Assembly: GCF_000427665.1 (NCBI RefSeq)
Contig: NZ_KE386572.1
Coordinates: 4,340,373 to 4,404,372, forward strand
DNA length: 64,000 nt
From: Geminicoccus roseus DSM 18922
Lineage (GTDB): Bacteria; Pseudomonadota; Alphaproteobacteria; Geminicoccales; Geminicoccaceae
Direction: 5' to 3'
Under the pieces are notes generated by a model. The model did not search any database. It worked only from the letters and a program-made list of their open reading frames with translations, and was not told the DNA's origin. Positions within the stretch are counted from its first letter, which is position 1. Each line of letters opens with the position of its first letter. This document shows, piece by piece, positions 27,358 to 38,375 of this stretch. The position numbers and the translations under genes are program-made.

Positions 27358-28272
27358 TTACAGCCCGAGCGCCCGAAGCTTGCCGTCCAGGAACTTCTTG
27401 GCGCGCGGCACGTCGTCCTCGCTCAAGTGCTCGATGATCATCGGGATGTTCGGGTGCTTCTGCGCCAGGCGCTTGAGGTAGAGGTCGTAGTTCAGCGAGC
27501 CCAGGCCGGGGGCCGGCAGCTCGATCTCGCCGACGCCGCGGAAGGTGTGCGATTCCAGCGCATCCTCGTCGCCGATGTCGGCATGCTTCTCCGACTTGTC
27601 GTCGCCCGACCGCTTCACGTCCTTGGCATGGCCGATCCGGATCTTGTCCGACAGCGTGTCGAACACCTGGTTCAGGATCTTGTCCATGTCGTCGATGTTG
27701 TGGGTCTCGAAATAGTTGGTCGGGTCCATCAGCAGACCCAGGCCCGGATGGTCGACCGCCGCGAACATCCGCACCGTCTCCTCGACCGAGCCCACGACGT
27801 TGTTGACGTAGGTCTCCAGCAGGAACACCGCGCCATGGTCATAGGCATGCTGGGCCAAATCCTTGATGACCTTGGCGCAGGTCTCGAAGCCTTCCTCGGT
27901 CTTGTTCTTCGGGTCGTGCACCCAGTCGCTCTCGGTGTTGAAGGTACCGGTCTCCGAGATGACGTAGGGCGTGCCCAGGTACTGGGCGTGGCGGATGATC
28001 TCCTTCAGGTAGCCGACGCGCCGGTCGCGCTCGGCCGGATCCGGATGGATGATGTTGGTGTAGCCGGAGATGCAGGAGATCGGCAGGTTGTGGTCGCGGA
28101 AGGTCTCGCGGATCCGGACGCACTTCTCCTTGGTGATCTGGCCGGCCGAGACGTCGACGTCCTTGAAGTGCATGTCGAGCTGGACGGTGTTGAAGTCCAG
28201 CGCGCGGATCTTCTTCGCGGTCTCCTCGAGGCCGTAGGGGAAATAGCCGGTGAAAATGCCGGTCTGCATCAT
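27358..28272 (-). CDS. Sugar phosphate isomerase/epimerase (TIM barrel)
   Basis: This 304-residue protein belongs to the xylose-isomerase-like TIM-barrel family (AP endonuclease 2-type fold). Metal-ligand candidates are Glu in LLETYVNN, Asp and His in LMDPTNYFETHN, His in RIGHAKDVKR and Glu near the end (MIIEHL). Related enzymes include inosose dehydratases, tagatose/psicose 3-epimerases and hydroxypyruvate isomerase. Two ATGs stand side by side (28272, 28269) behind GGGAGGA. It is the second gene of cluster C. Confidence 0.85.
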   Translation of the reverse strand: MMQTGIFTGYFPYGLEETAKKIRALDFNTVQLDMHFKDVDVSAGQITKEKCVRIRETFRDHNLPISCISGYTNIIHPDPAERDRRVGYLKEIIRHAQYLGTPYVISETGTFNTESDWVHDPKNKTEEGFETCAKVIKDLAQHAYDHGAVFLLETYVNNVVGSVEETVRMFAAVDHPGLGLLMDPTNYFETHNIDDMDKILNQVFDTLSDKIRIGHAKDVKRSGDDKSEKHADIGDEDALESHTFRGVGEIELPAPGLGSLNYDLYLKRLAQKHPNIPMIIEHLSEDDVPRAKKFLDGKLRALGL

Positions 28273-28294
28273 GGTGCCTGTCCTCCCGGATCGT

Positions 28295-29383
28295 TCAGAT
28301 CTTGATGTCGTCGAGCTTGATGGCGCGGCCTTCGTCGATCGAGCGGTAGCCGGCCTCGATGAGGGCCATGGTCTTGACGTTGTCGGCCACCGAGAGCGCC
28401 GGGGCGGTGCCGGTCGCCACCGCGTGCTGCAGCTGCTCCATCACGCCCACGAAGGCGTGCGGGAACCAGTGCGTGTCCCAGCTGGGCTCGACCCACTTGC
28501 CGCCGGTGGCGGTCTTGGACGCGTAGCGCAGGGTGGAGGGGCTGCCGGTCGGCCAGCCGATATGGCCCTGCGCCACCCCCTGCGTGCCCTCGACCCGCCA
28601 CTTGATATAGATGTCGCTGTCGAACCCTTCCTCGCGGGGGCCCGACCAGACGTCTTCCATCGAGCTGGCGATCAGCCCGGAGGGGAATTTCAGGGTGGAG
28701 ATGGTGATGCCGTCCTGGTGCGCGAAGCTGGTGCGCGGGTCGGTGCGCGCGGCGGTGTAGATCTCCGTCGGATCGCCGAACAGGAAGCGCAGCACGTCCA
28801 GGTGATGCACGCTCATGTTGGCGAGCGTCAGCCGGTCGTACTCCGCCAGGAAGCCCTGCCAGTGCGGGATCGCGCGCATCTCGATGGTGGCGATCACCGG
28901 CTCGCCGAGATCGCCCCGCTCCAGGATCTGCTTGAGCACCCGCATCGACTGGTCGTAGCGCATGTTCTGGTTGACCGAGAGGATCTTGCCGGCCGCCTGC
29001 GCCTCGTCGCGCAGCTTGCGGGCCTCCTCCAGGGACAGGGCCAGCGGCTTTTGCGCCAGGATCCCCTTGATGTGCGGCTGCGCCAAAGCGTGGCGGATCA
29101 GGGCCGGCTGCTGGTCCGGCGGGAAGGCCAGGTCGACGATCTGGATCGAGGGATCCTCGATCAGCGCCTCCGGCGAGGCGTGCACCCTGGGGATGCCCCA
29201 GCGATCCGCCACCTTCTGCGCGTTGGCCTCCGTGCGCGAGGCGATGGCGCCCACGGTGAAGCCGGCCTCGCGATAGGCGGCCAGGTGGCACTCGGCCATG
29301 ATCATCCCGGCGCCGATCGCGCCGATGGTGAAGTCGCGGCTGCGGATCTCGACATCGGGCTGGAAGCCCATCGGGTCGGCCAT
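28295..29383 (-). CDS. Gfo/Idh/MocA-family dehydrogenase (cluster C)
   Basis: This 362-residue protein has an N-terminal NAD(P)-binding GAIGAGMIMAECHL (about residues 21-34), a QKP triplet in place of EKP (about 115) and a catalytic region NMSVHHLDVLRF. The C-terminus (WFPHAFVGVM, MALIEAGYRS) pairs it with the cluster A dehydrogenase. A GGGAGGGG ribosome-binding site precedes the ATG. It is the first gene of the nine-gene cluster C operon and is divergent from the lacI-type gene. With the isomerase, mutarotase-like protein and SDR it suggests breakdown of an inositol-like or rare sugar substrate. Confidence 0.88.
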   Translation of the reverse strand: MADPMGFQPDVEIRSRDFTIGAIGAGMIMAECHLAAYREAGFTVGAIASRTEANAQKVADRWGIPRVHASPEALIEDPSIQIVDLAFPPDQQPALIRHALAQPHIKGILAQKPLALSLEEARKLRDEAQAAGKILSVNQNMRYDQSMRVLKQILERGDLGEPVIATIEMRAIPHWQGFLAEYDRLTLANMSVHHLDVLRFLFGDPTEIYTAARTDPRTSFAHQDGITISTLKFPSGLIASSMEDVWSGPREEGFDSDIYIKWRVEGTQGVAQGHIGWPTGSPSTLRYASKTATGGKWVEPSWDTHWFPHAFVGVMEQLQHAVATGTAPALSVADNVKTMALIEAGYRSIDEGRAIKLDDIKI

Positions 29384-29534
29384 CCTTGTTCCCCTCCCGT
29401 TCCCGTTCGCTGCGTGGCCGGTCCCCCCTTGATCGGTGGGTCCGTGGCGGCACGCCTCGTCGCGTCTGCTGCGCATTGGTCCGAGGAAATGATGGATCCT
29501 ACCCCATCCTGTCAATCGGATCGGCACTCAATCG

Positions 29535-29611
29535 CATCATGAAACATCATAATCTGCCCGATTCGGGGGAATGCGAAGTCCTGGCGCCGGTCATAATGAT
29601 GTGTTTTGATG
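29535..29611. promoter_or_regulatory. Paired operator-like repeats in the cluster C/lacI spacer
   Basis: The 16-mer at 29535-29550, read on the minus strand, is ATGATGTTTCATGATG. The 16-mer at 29596-29611, read on the plus strand, is ATGATGTGTTTTGATG; 13 of 16 positions agree. Their centres are 61 bp apart, close to six helical turns. They lie in the AT-rich divergent spacer and are good candidates for the LacI-type regulator. Confidence 0.55.
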
Positions 29612-29678
29612 TATTCGCCGGAGCGGTGCGCCCACCTGCATCGCCGGCGCCTGTTCCCCCTGCTGGCGACCGAACCAC

Positions 29679-30731
29679 GTGCCGATCTCCTCCATTCCCC
29701 GCCCCGCCCACGCGACCCTGGCCGACGTGGCCCGGGAAGCCGGCGTCTCCACCGCCACGGTCGACCGGGTCATCAACGAGCGCGAGGGTGTTCGCGCCCG
29801 CACCCGCGAGCGGGTGATGGGCGCCGCCCTGCGGCTGGGCTATCTCGGCGGCGCGTCCGACCAGCTCTCCGCCATGCCGCCGCTTGGCCAGGTCCACCTC
29901 GACTTCGTGCTGCCGGGCGGGCCGAACACCTTCATCAACAACCTGGCTGCCCTGGTGGACGAGCTTGGCCGGCGCCATCCGCAGGCCGCCGTCCGGCTGC
30001 ACCGGATCGACGGCTTCGACCCGGAGGCGCTGGCCCGCAAGCTGGAGGAGTTGGCCGGGTCCAGCCAGGGCGTGGCCCTGATCGGGCTGGACCATCCGGC
30101 GGTGCGCGAGGCGGTCCGCTCCCTGGGTACGGCAGGGGTGCCGGTGGTGACCCTGGTCTCCGACATCAGCCACGTGCCCAGGGTCGGCTATGTCGGGATC
30201 GACAACCGGGCGGCCGGGCGGCTGGCCGGCTACCTGATGGCCAGGCTGCATGGCCGCGCACATGGCAAGATCGCGCTGTTCGCCGGCTCGCTCGCCTACC
30301 GCGGCCATGAGGAGCGCGAGATGGGCTTCCGCCACATCCTGGCGGAGGAGTTCCCGCAGATCGAGATCGTCGAGCGGGGTGAGAGCCGCGACGACTTCCA
30401 GCGGACCTATGCCGAGGTGAAGGAGGTGCTGCGGCGGGTGCCGGACCTGGCCGGGATCTACAATATCGGTGCCGGCAACCGCGGGATCGCCATGGCGCTG
30501 GAGGAGGCGGGGCGGGCGCGCTCGGTCCTGTTCATCGGCCACGAGGTCACCGAGCACACCCGTCGCTTCCTCCTGTCCGGCACGATGGACGCCGCGATCG
30601 ACCAGTACCCGCGGGTCGAGGCGCGCGAGGCGATCGCAAGGCTGGTCGCCGCAGCCGGCGGCGACACCGCCTTCACCAGCTACATGGTGCGGATGCAGGC
30701 CGTGTTCCGCGAGAACATCCCGGACAGCTGA
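29679..30731 (+). CDS. LacI-family transcriptional regulator
   Basis: This 350-residue protein has a LacI helix-turn-helix at residues 13-36 (TLADVAREAGVSTATVDRVI), a hinge helix, then a type I periplasmic-binding-like effector domain (about 70-340). It follows the LacI plan, with a C-terminal domain of the sugar-binding-protein (Peripla_BP_4) kind. The start is GTG at 29679. It is divergent from cluster C and very probably represses it until the imported sugar or a metabolite binds. Confidence 0.92.
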   Translation: MPISSIPRPAHATLADVAREAGVSTATVDRVINEREGVRARTRERVMGAALRLGYLGGASDQLSAMPPLGQVHLDFVLPGGPNTFINNLAALVDELGRRHPQAAVRLHRIDGFDPEALARKLEELAGSSQGVALIGLDHPAVREAVRSLGTAGVPVVTLVSDISHVPRVGYVGIDNRAAGRLAGYLMARLHGRAHGKIALFAGSLAYRGHEEREMGFRHILAEEFPQIEIVERGESRDDFQRTYAEVKEVLRRVPDLAGIYNIGAGNRGIAMALEEAGRARSVLFIGHEVTEHTRRFLLSGTMDAAIDQYPRVEAREAIARLVAAAGGDTAFTSYMVRMQAVFRENIPDS

Positions 30732-30815
30732 AACGCCTGCCGACGGCCCCGGTGCGCTGGCGGCGGCATCGACTTAAGATCGCGCTGCCGTTTGCCGCCA
30801 CGGGAGCCGCCGTCG

Positions 30816-32012
30816 ATGCAAGAGCGCCTGTCGCCCCCCGTGGTCGACTTCATACTGGAGGACGCCACCACCCGGGACGACCTGCCCGGCCTCCTGGGCT
30901 CGGCCTGCGAGAAGATGGTGGCCCTGGGCGTGCCGCTCTGGCGGATGAGCGTGAGCATGCGCGCGATCCATCCGACCGTGACCGCGCTCACCGCGATCTG
31001 GCGGCGGGGCGAGGGGGCCGCCGCCGACCTCGCCCAGTTCGGGCCGGGCGAGGAAGACCGGGCCAGGTACCGGCGCAGCCCGATCGCCTATCTTCTGGAA
31101 AGTGGCGAGCGGAGCGCGCGCTGGGACCTCGCGGCTGGCGAGGGCTGCGACCGCTTCACCCTCCTGGCCGAGCTGCGCGCCGCCGGCGCCGCCGACTACC
31201 TGCTGCGGGTCATCCCGTTCGGCGGCGACATCCAGGCGGCCTTGCCGGGCGTGGTGTTCGGCATCTCCACCGACCGGGCCGGCGGTCCGACGCCTAGCCA
31301 GCAGGCGGTGATTGAGGCGGTGCTGCCGGCGCTGGGCCTGGCCTGCCTCCGCTTCGCCCTGGCGCGCACCATGACCGACGTGCTGGGGGTCTATCTCGGC
31401 CCTAAGATCGCGCAGCGCGTCCTGTCCGGCGAGATCCGGCGCGGGATGGGGCGGCGGGTCACCGCGGCGGTGCTGCTGGCCGACCTGCGCGGCTTCACCG
31501 CCCTGGCCGGAACCGAGGATCCGTTGCGGGTGGTTGGCTGGCTGGACGAGCATCTGGAGGCGATGGGCGGGCCGGTCGAGGCGCATGGCGGCGAGGTGCT
31601 GAAGTTCATGGGCGACGGCCTGCTCGCCGTGTTCGCGGCCGACGGGGAGGGCGGCGGCGAGGCCGATGCCTGCGCCCGGGCGCTGGCCGCCGCCGAGGAG
31701 GTCCTGGCGCAGACTGCCCGGCTGAACGGCGCGCGCCGCGCCGCCGGCCTGCCGGAACTGGAGCTGGACGTGGTGCTGCACCATGGCGAGGTGGTGTTCG
31801 GCAATGTCGGGGCGCTGCGCCGCCTGGACTTCACCGCCATCGGCCGCACGGTGAACGAGGCCAGCCGCATGGAGGAACTGTGCGCGCGGCTCGGCCGCAA
31901 CCTGCTGCTCTCGGTCCCCTTCGCCGAGCGCTGCGGCCGGCCGACCGCCAGCCTTGGCTGCTTCCGCCTGCGCGGCGTTGCCGACGACCTGGAAGTCCGC
32001 GTCCCGGCCTGA
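30816..32012 (+). CDS. Class III adenylate/guanylate cyclase
   Basis: This 398-residue protein has an N-terminal sensory region (about 1-195) and a C-terminal class III cyclase domain (about 205-390). Metal-binding Asp residues are D223 (ADLRGF) and D267 (KFMGDG). The substrate-selecting Lys is K263 with Thr in FTAIG, and the transition-state residues are N347 and R351 (VNEASR). A full catalytic set is therefore present. The Lys and Thr favour ATP, and cAMP is the likely product. No TM segment or signal is seen. The ATG at 30816 follows GGGAG; a TTG eight codons earlier is less likely. It is monocistronic. Confidence 0.9.
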   Translation: MQERLSPPVVDFILEDATTRDDLPGLLGSACEKMVALGVPLWRMSVSMRAIHPTVTALTAIWRRGEGAAADLAQFGPGEEDRARYRRSPIAYLLESGERSARWDLAAGEGCDRFTLLAELRAAGAADYLLRVIPFGGDIQAALPGVVFGISTDRAGGPTPSQQAVIEAVLPALGLACLRFALARTMTDVLGVYLGPKIAQRVLSGEIRRGMGRRVTAAVLLADLRGFTALAGTEDPLRVVGWLDEHLEAMGGPVEAHGGEVLKFMGDGLLAVFAADGEGGGEADACARALAAAEEVLAQTARLNGARRAAGLPELELDVVLHHGEVVFGNVGALRRLDFTAIGRTVNEASRMEELCARLGRNLLLSVPFAERCGRPTASLGCFRLRGVADDLEVRVPA

Positions 32013-32307
32013 TCCGATCAGCCATGGGAAGAGGGGTCGTCCATACGCCCAGCTTTCCGGAAAATTCCCGGAGCGCCGTCCGCGGCGGGTGAGGCCGCAG
32101 GGAACGACGTGCTTCACTGGTATGACGATTACCACAAGTCACGGTTGCGCGAACGGGCAGTAAGAATGCGGCTGTTTCCTGTCGTAGATACGAAGCAGGA
32201 CTGAGATTTCACGGCTTCGTGGTCGCACCCACTTGATTTACAGAGACGAGACCCGGGCGGTTCGTCTATCGTGCTCCAGTCGAGTGCTTCGTTGGGGGGG
32301 ACGGACG
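32013..32307. other. 295-bp gap with a perfect TTTCCGGAAA palindrome
   Basis: No gene is seen. TTTCCGGAAA lies at 32054-32063. A lower-GC stretch follows (about 32100-32250), probably the promoter region of the small gene at 32308. The same 10-mer recurs upstream of 40498, and a one-base-longer variant upstream of 38376. Confidence 0.5.
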
Positions 32308-32571
32308 ATGAACGCGCTGGGTCTGGGCGACGAGGTCCTGGTCCGCTCGGCGTGCGAGACGGCGGATGGCCCGCCTGCCCGCACCGACATGGTCTGGTCC
32401 GGCCGCATCCTGAAAATCGACGACGGCCAGGTGACCATGAGCGTGCGCACCGGCGGCGGCGCGGAGGTCCTGGTGCAGGCCATCGCCCAGGACATCCGGC
32501 GGCGCCGCTCCGGGAAATGGGAAGTCGTGCTGCCGATGAGGCATCGCCGGATGGAGGTCGTCCAAGCCTGA
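32308..32571 (+). CDS. Small hypothetical protein, beta-rich
   Basis: This 87-residue protein has no recognised family. It is largely beta-strand and basic, with alternating residues (VWSGRILKIDDGQVTMSVR) that suggest a small SH3- or KOW-like barrel. It ends in an Arg/His-rich segment. There is no signal or TM segment. A GGGGGGGACGG stretch precedes the ATG; an in-frame start 75 bp upstream exists but lacks a ribosome-binding site. It may bind nucleic acid, but that is a guess from composition. Confidence 0.55.
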   Translation: MNALGLGDEVLVRSACETADGPPARTDMVWSGRILKIDDGQVTMSVRTGGGAEVLVQAIAQDIRRRRSGKWEVVLPMRHRRMEVVQA

Positions 32572-32678
32572 GGCGCGGCGGCCGGTCGCACCGGCGGAAG
32601 GATGTCGTTTTCTTGCGGTGGTCGCGACCCCAGTTTTCAGGGGTTCACGCGAGCGACACCCAAGCGCGGATCGACCCG

Positions 32679-32918
32679 ATGACCAAGCAGCTCCTGCACC
32701 TCGTCTTCGGCGGCGAGCTTGTCGACCCGGCCGGCCTGGATTTCGCCGACCTGTCCAAGCTCGACATCGTCGGCATCTATCCAAGCTTCGCCGAGGCGGA
32801 GGCGGCCTGGCGGGCCAAGGCCCAGGCCACCATCGACAACGCCCAGATGCGTTACTTCGTGGTGCATCTCCACCGGCTGCTGGAGCCCGACCCGGCCCTG
32901 GTCACGCCCGCCGGCTGA
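32679..32918 (+). CDS. DUF4170 domain protein
   Basis: This 79-residue protein closely fits DUF4170, a small single-domain family almost confined to alphaproteobacteria. It is recognised by HLVFGGEL, LDIVGIYPSFAEAEAAW and NAQMRYFVVHLHRLL. The function is unknown. The size is typical for the family. It follows the small beta-rich gene after 107 bp and may be separately transcribed. Confidence 0.85.
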   Translation: MTKQLLHLVFGGELVDPAGLDFADLSKLDIVGIYPSFAEAEAAWRAKAQATIDNAQMRYFVVHLHRLLEPDPALVTPAG

Positions 32919-33015
32919 GCAGTCGCCTGTCTCGTCCGGGGCAGGCGACCGCTTTCATGTTCTTCCGCACGGCAGGATCTGCGATGATGCGCAGAAATCC
33001 GGATAGCCTGCGGAG

Positions 33016-33264
33016 ATGTCGATGCTGGTGAACTTGCTGGGTGCCGCCCTGGTCCTGGCCGGGCTGCTCTACATGGCCGTCCAGGCGCTGTGGCGCGGGC
33101 GGCTGAGCGGAAGAAGCCCCGCGCGGCGAGCCCTGTCCGACAGCCTGGAGCCGCCGGGGCGCACTGGCGCGTTCGGCCTGAGCCAGAACTGGCTGGGGAT
33201 CCTGATGGTGGTGGCCGGCGCCGTCCTCCTGCTGATCGGCGCTGGCGCCGATCAGCCCGGCTGA
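33016..33264 (+). CDS. Small two-helix membrane protein
   Basis: This 82-residue protein has two TM segments (about residues 5-24 and 56-77) joined by a basic loop of about 30 residues (RGRLSGRSPARR and onward). No family is recognised. The basic loop suggests it faces the cytoplasm, with both termini outside. It ends 46 bp before the convergent valS stop. Codon composition and the well-formed TM segments support a real gene. Confidence 0.55.
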   Translation: MSMLVNLLGAALVLAGLLYMAVQALWRGRLSGRSPARRALSDSLEPPGRTGAFGLSQNWLGILMVVAGAVLLLIGAGADQPG

Positions 33265-33310
33265 GCCTGAAGCTGACCGGCGCTCAGGCCGATGGAGGAC
33301 GCCCGCCGGT

Positions 33311-35953
<2,643 letters not shown>

Positions 35954-36028
35954 CGGCGGAATCCTAGTGACGCCCGGTCAACGGGCAGAAGCGATCCGCG
36001 ATGTAGGGGAAAGCCGTCCAGGGAACAA

Positions 36029-36050
36029 GCCGCCGGCACCGGCCGGCGGC
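36029..36050 (-). terminator. Hairpin after popZ
   Basis: GCCGCCGGC and GCCGGCGGC form a perfect 9-bp stem with a 4-nt loop, 7 nt past the popZ stop. On the minus strand it is followed by TTGTTCCC. It may terminate part of popZ transcription before valS. Confidence 0.5.
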
Positions 36051-36056
36051 TATGGC

Positions 36057-36653
36057 TCACTGCAGCTCGGCGCGCCGCACCAGCTTCTTGACCTCGTCCT
36101 GCACGATCCGCTCGACCACCGCAGGCAGGTTCTTGTCGAACCACTCCTTGAGCATCGGCTCGAGCATGCTGGTGAGCAGCTGCTCCACGGTCATCCCGGA
36201 GATCGGGTGCGCGGTCTCGGCGGGGGCCGGGGCCGCCGCGCGGGCGAGCTTGGCCAGCGCCGCGGCGCTGGCGGCGGCGGCAGTACTGGAGACGAGCGGG
36301 GCGGGTTCGACCAAGGGCTGCTCCTGGACCGGAGGCGTGGCGGCAGCTTCCTCCGGCTGTTCGGATGAAGCCTTGGCCGGGGCGGCTGCCTTCCCCCCGG
36401 CCGGCGGCTTGCCGGACGATGCCGGGGATGCGGGCGCGCCGGGCCCGGCCGGGCTGCCGCGGCCGTCATCGATGCGGTCGGTCAGTTCCAGGACGTCGTC
36501 GCCGGCCGGACCGGAAGCCGGTGGCGGGGCGGGCTCGGCGGCGAGCGGCGACCTGGGCTGCGCGGTATCGTCCTCCTCGGCGATGATCCGGCGAATGGAG
36601 GACAAGATCTCCTCCATCGACGGCTCAGGCACGTCCTTGCTGGGTTCGCTCAT
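36057..36653 (-). CDS. popZ: Polar organizing protein PopZ (DUF2497)
   Basis: This 198-residue protein has the PopZ architecture. A short conserved N-terminal helix (SMEEILSSIRRIIAEED, residues 12-28) binds client proteins. A long Pro/Ala/Glu-rich disordered spacer follows (about 30-150). A conserved C-terminal helical block drives oligomerisation (about 153-198, with MLEPMLKEWFDKNLPAVVERIV). In Caulobacter PopZ forms the polar matrix that anchors parB/parS and cell-cycle regulators. The position directly upstream of valS is the usual alphaproteobacterial arrangement. Confidence 0.9.
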   Translation of the reverse strand: MSEPSKDVPEPSMEEILSSIRRIIAEEDDTAQPRSPLAAEPAPPPASGPAGDDVLELTDRIDDGRGSPAGPGAPASPASSGKPPAGGKAAAPAKASSEQPEEAAATPPVQEQPLVEPAPLVSSTAAAASAAALAKLARAAAPAPAETAHPISGMTVEQLLTSMLEPMLKEWFDKNLPAVVERIVQDEVKKLVRRAELQ

Positions 36654-36822
36654 CCTGTCCTCGCGTCGGTGTCGCCTCCCGAAAAGGCGACCGCCGGGCA
36701 CCCCCGGTGCCGCCCTGGGAAGCATCGTAGAACTCAATCGGGGCGCAGTGCAATCAGGGGTGGAAATAAACCTGGAGTTTCCACCGCCGCCATGGCCAAC
36801 AACTGCCGTGCGGATCGGCCGG

Positions 36823-37152
36823 TCAGTAGGTCGGCCAGCTCGGGTCGATCCGCGCCGACCAGGCCAGCACCCCGCCGGTCAGGTTGCTGACATCCTCGCG
36901 GCCCTGCGCGCGCAGCCACTGGGTGACCTTCATGCTGCGGGCACCCGAGCGGCACACCACCACGATCGGCCGGTCAACCGGCAGCTCGCCCACCCGCCCG
37001 GGCAGGCTGCCCATGGGAATGTCGAGGCTTTCCGGGAAGCGGCAGATTTCCAGCTCGTGCGGCTCGCGCACGTCGAGCAGCACGGGCGCGTCCGGGGCCT
37101 GGCGGCGCTCCGCCAGTTCCTCGACCTCGATGGCGATCGGCTGGGCGGTCAT
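36823..37152 (-). CDS. Single-domain rhodanese-like protein
   Basis: This 109-residue protein is one rhodanese domain with LLDVREPHELEICRFP and the active-site loop CRSGARS (catalytic Cys about residue 67). It is probably a cytoplasmic sulfurtransferase. It lies 36 bp downstream of the PCMT-family gene on the same strand, so the two are likely cotranscribed. It occupies the place where tolC is often found between pcm and popZ in related bacteria. Confidence 0.9.
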   Translation of the reverse strand: MTAQPIAIEVEELAERRQAPDAPVLLDVREPHELEICRFPESLDIPMGSLPGRVGELPVDRPIVVVCRSGARSMKVTQWLRAQGREDVSNLTGGVLAWSARIDPSWPTY

Positions 37153-37188
37153 GCGGGCATCCTGGATCGGGCTTGGGGGGTGGCGGGA

Positions 37189-37842
37189 TCAGAAGGTGAA
37201 CGAGGGAGCGACGCGCAGCTCCGGCACCTGGGGAGCGCCGGCGTCGAACGGGGTGATCATGCCGAACGCGTCGCCGACCCGGGTGACCACGGCGACCTTG
37301 CCGGCATGGTTCTTCTTGAGGACCGTCACCAGCCGGCCGCCATCGGCCAGCTGCGCCTTCAGGGTCTCCGGCACGGTCTCGACCGCGCCGGCGATCACGA
37401 TCAGGTCGAACGGCGCCTGGGCCGGGTGGCCCTTGGCCGGGTCGGTCTGCACGGTCACCACGTTGTCGCCGCCGATCTCGGCGAACACCTTCTCCGCCTG
37501 GGCCAGGCGGGCGGCGTCGGGGTCGACGCAGAACACCGTGGTGGTCAGCCGCGACAGCACCGCCGCCGAGTAGCCGGTGGTGCAGCCGATCACCAGCGCC
37601 ACGTCGGACGGCTTCACCGCGGCGGCCTGCAGGAGCTTGCCCAGCACCAGCGGCTCGATCAGCCGGCGGCCATCGCCCAGCTGGATGTCCTCGTCGCCAT
37701 AGGCGACGCCCTTCAGCGCCCGGGGCAGGAACGCCTCGCGCGGCACCTCGCCCATGGCGCGCAGCAGGTTCTCGTCCTCGATGGCGCTCGGGCGGAGCTG
37801 GGCCTCGACCATCAGGTGGCGACGCGCGGCGTAATCGTTCAT
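37189..37842 (-). CDS. Protein-L-isoaspartate O-methyltransferase family protein
   Basis: This 217-residue protein belongs to the PCMT superfamily. It opens with MNDYAARRHLMVEAQLRP, and the SAM-binding motif I is degenerate (VALVIGCTTGYSAAVLS) where PCMT usually has VLEIGTGSGY. The alphaproteobacterial genes found beside tolC, popZ and valS have this same divergent form and may not repair isoaspartate. An in-frame ATG at 37896 would add 18 residues, but the chosen start matches the family. Confidence 0.85.
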   Translation of the reverse strand: MNDYAARRHLMVEAQLRPSAIEDENLLRAMGEVPREAFLPRALKGVAYGDEDIQLGDGRRLIEPLVLGKLLQAAAVKPSDVALVIGCTTGYSAAVLSRLTTTVFCVDPDAARLAQAEKVFAEIGGDNVVTVQTDPAKGHPAQAPFDLIVIAGAVETVPETLKAQLADGGRLVTVLKKNHAGKVAVVTRVGDAFGMITPFDAGAPQVPELRVAPSFTF

Positions 37843-38028
37843 GGAAGCATCCAGATTCTCGTCGGGCCCAGGACCAAGCTGGCGCAGCGCGCTCATAGCA
37901 AGCCCCTGCCGGGTCTGTCGATGCGCCGGGCCGCCGCTCAGGCCCGCTATCCGCGCCTGAACCCGAACGTGCACCCCGAACGTGCACATTGACCGCCGTG
38001 CCGGCTCTGCCTAGAACCTTGCCGCGCT

Positions 38029-38102
38029 GGCCGGATAGCAAAGTGGTAATGCAGCGGACTGCAAATCCGCTATCGGGGGTTCGATTCCCCCTCCGGCCTC
38101 CA
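38029..38102 (+). tRNA. tRNA-Cys(GCA), CCA encoded
   Basis: The acceptor stem is GGCCGGA/TCCGGCC, the anticodon arm GCGGA/TCCGC carries loop CTGCAAA (anticodon GCA), and the T arm is GGGGG/CCCCC with TTCGATT. Discriminator T73 is followed by CCA. All arms pair perfectly and T73 is a Cys identity element. Confidence 0.97.
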
Positions 38103-38320
38103 CCATCTCCCAGCCGGTTCTTTCCCGGCTCCCCGGTCATCCGCCAGTCCCCCCAGTGTCAGAGCGTGTCCCGTGCTGGCACGCACCGCATGTCGTCGCG
38201 TCCACGGCAAGGCGTTGCTGGAAGCGAGGCCTACCGGCACTGGACCATGTCCGGGTGAAGGGCGGACTTCCGGGCTGGCCTGACCAGCATCGGCGACCGG
38301 ACTGCAGCCTCCTGCTGCAC

Positions 38321-38333
38321 TTTTCCCGGAAAA
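38321..38333. promoter_or_regulatory. TTTTCCcGGAAAA palindrome upstream of the PKD gene
   Basis: This odd-length palindrome lies 43 bp before the start at 38376. It is the 13-bp relative of TTTCCGGAAA at 32054 and 40401 and may be a shared operator. Confidence 0.35.
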
Positions 38334-38375
38334 TCGGGCATCTATCGATCTCCTCGACTTGCATCGGAGATCGGG

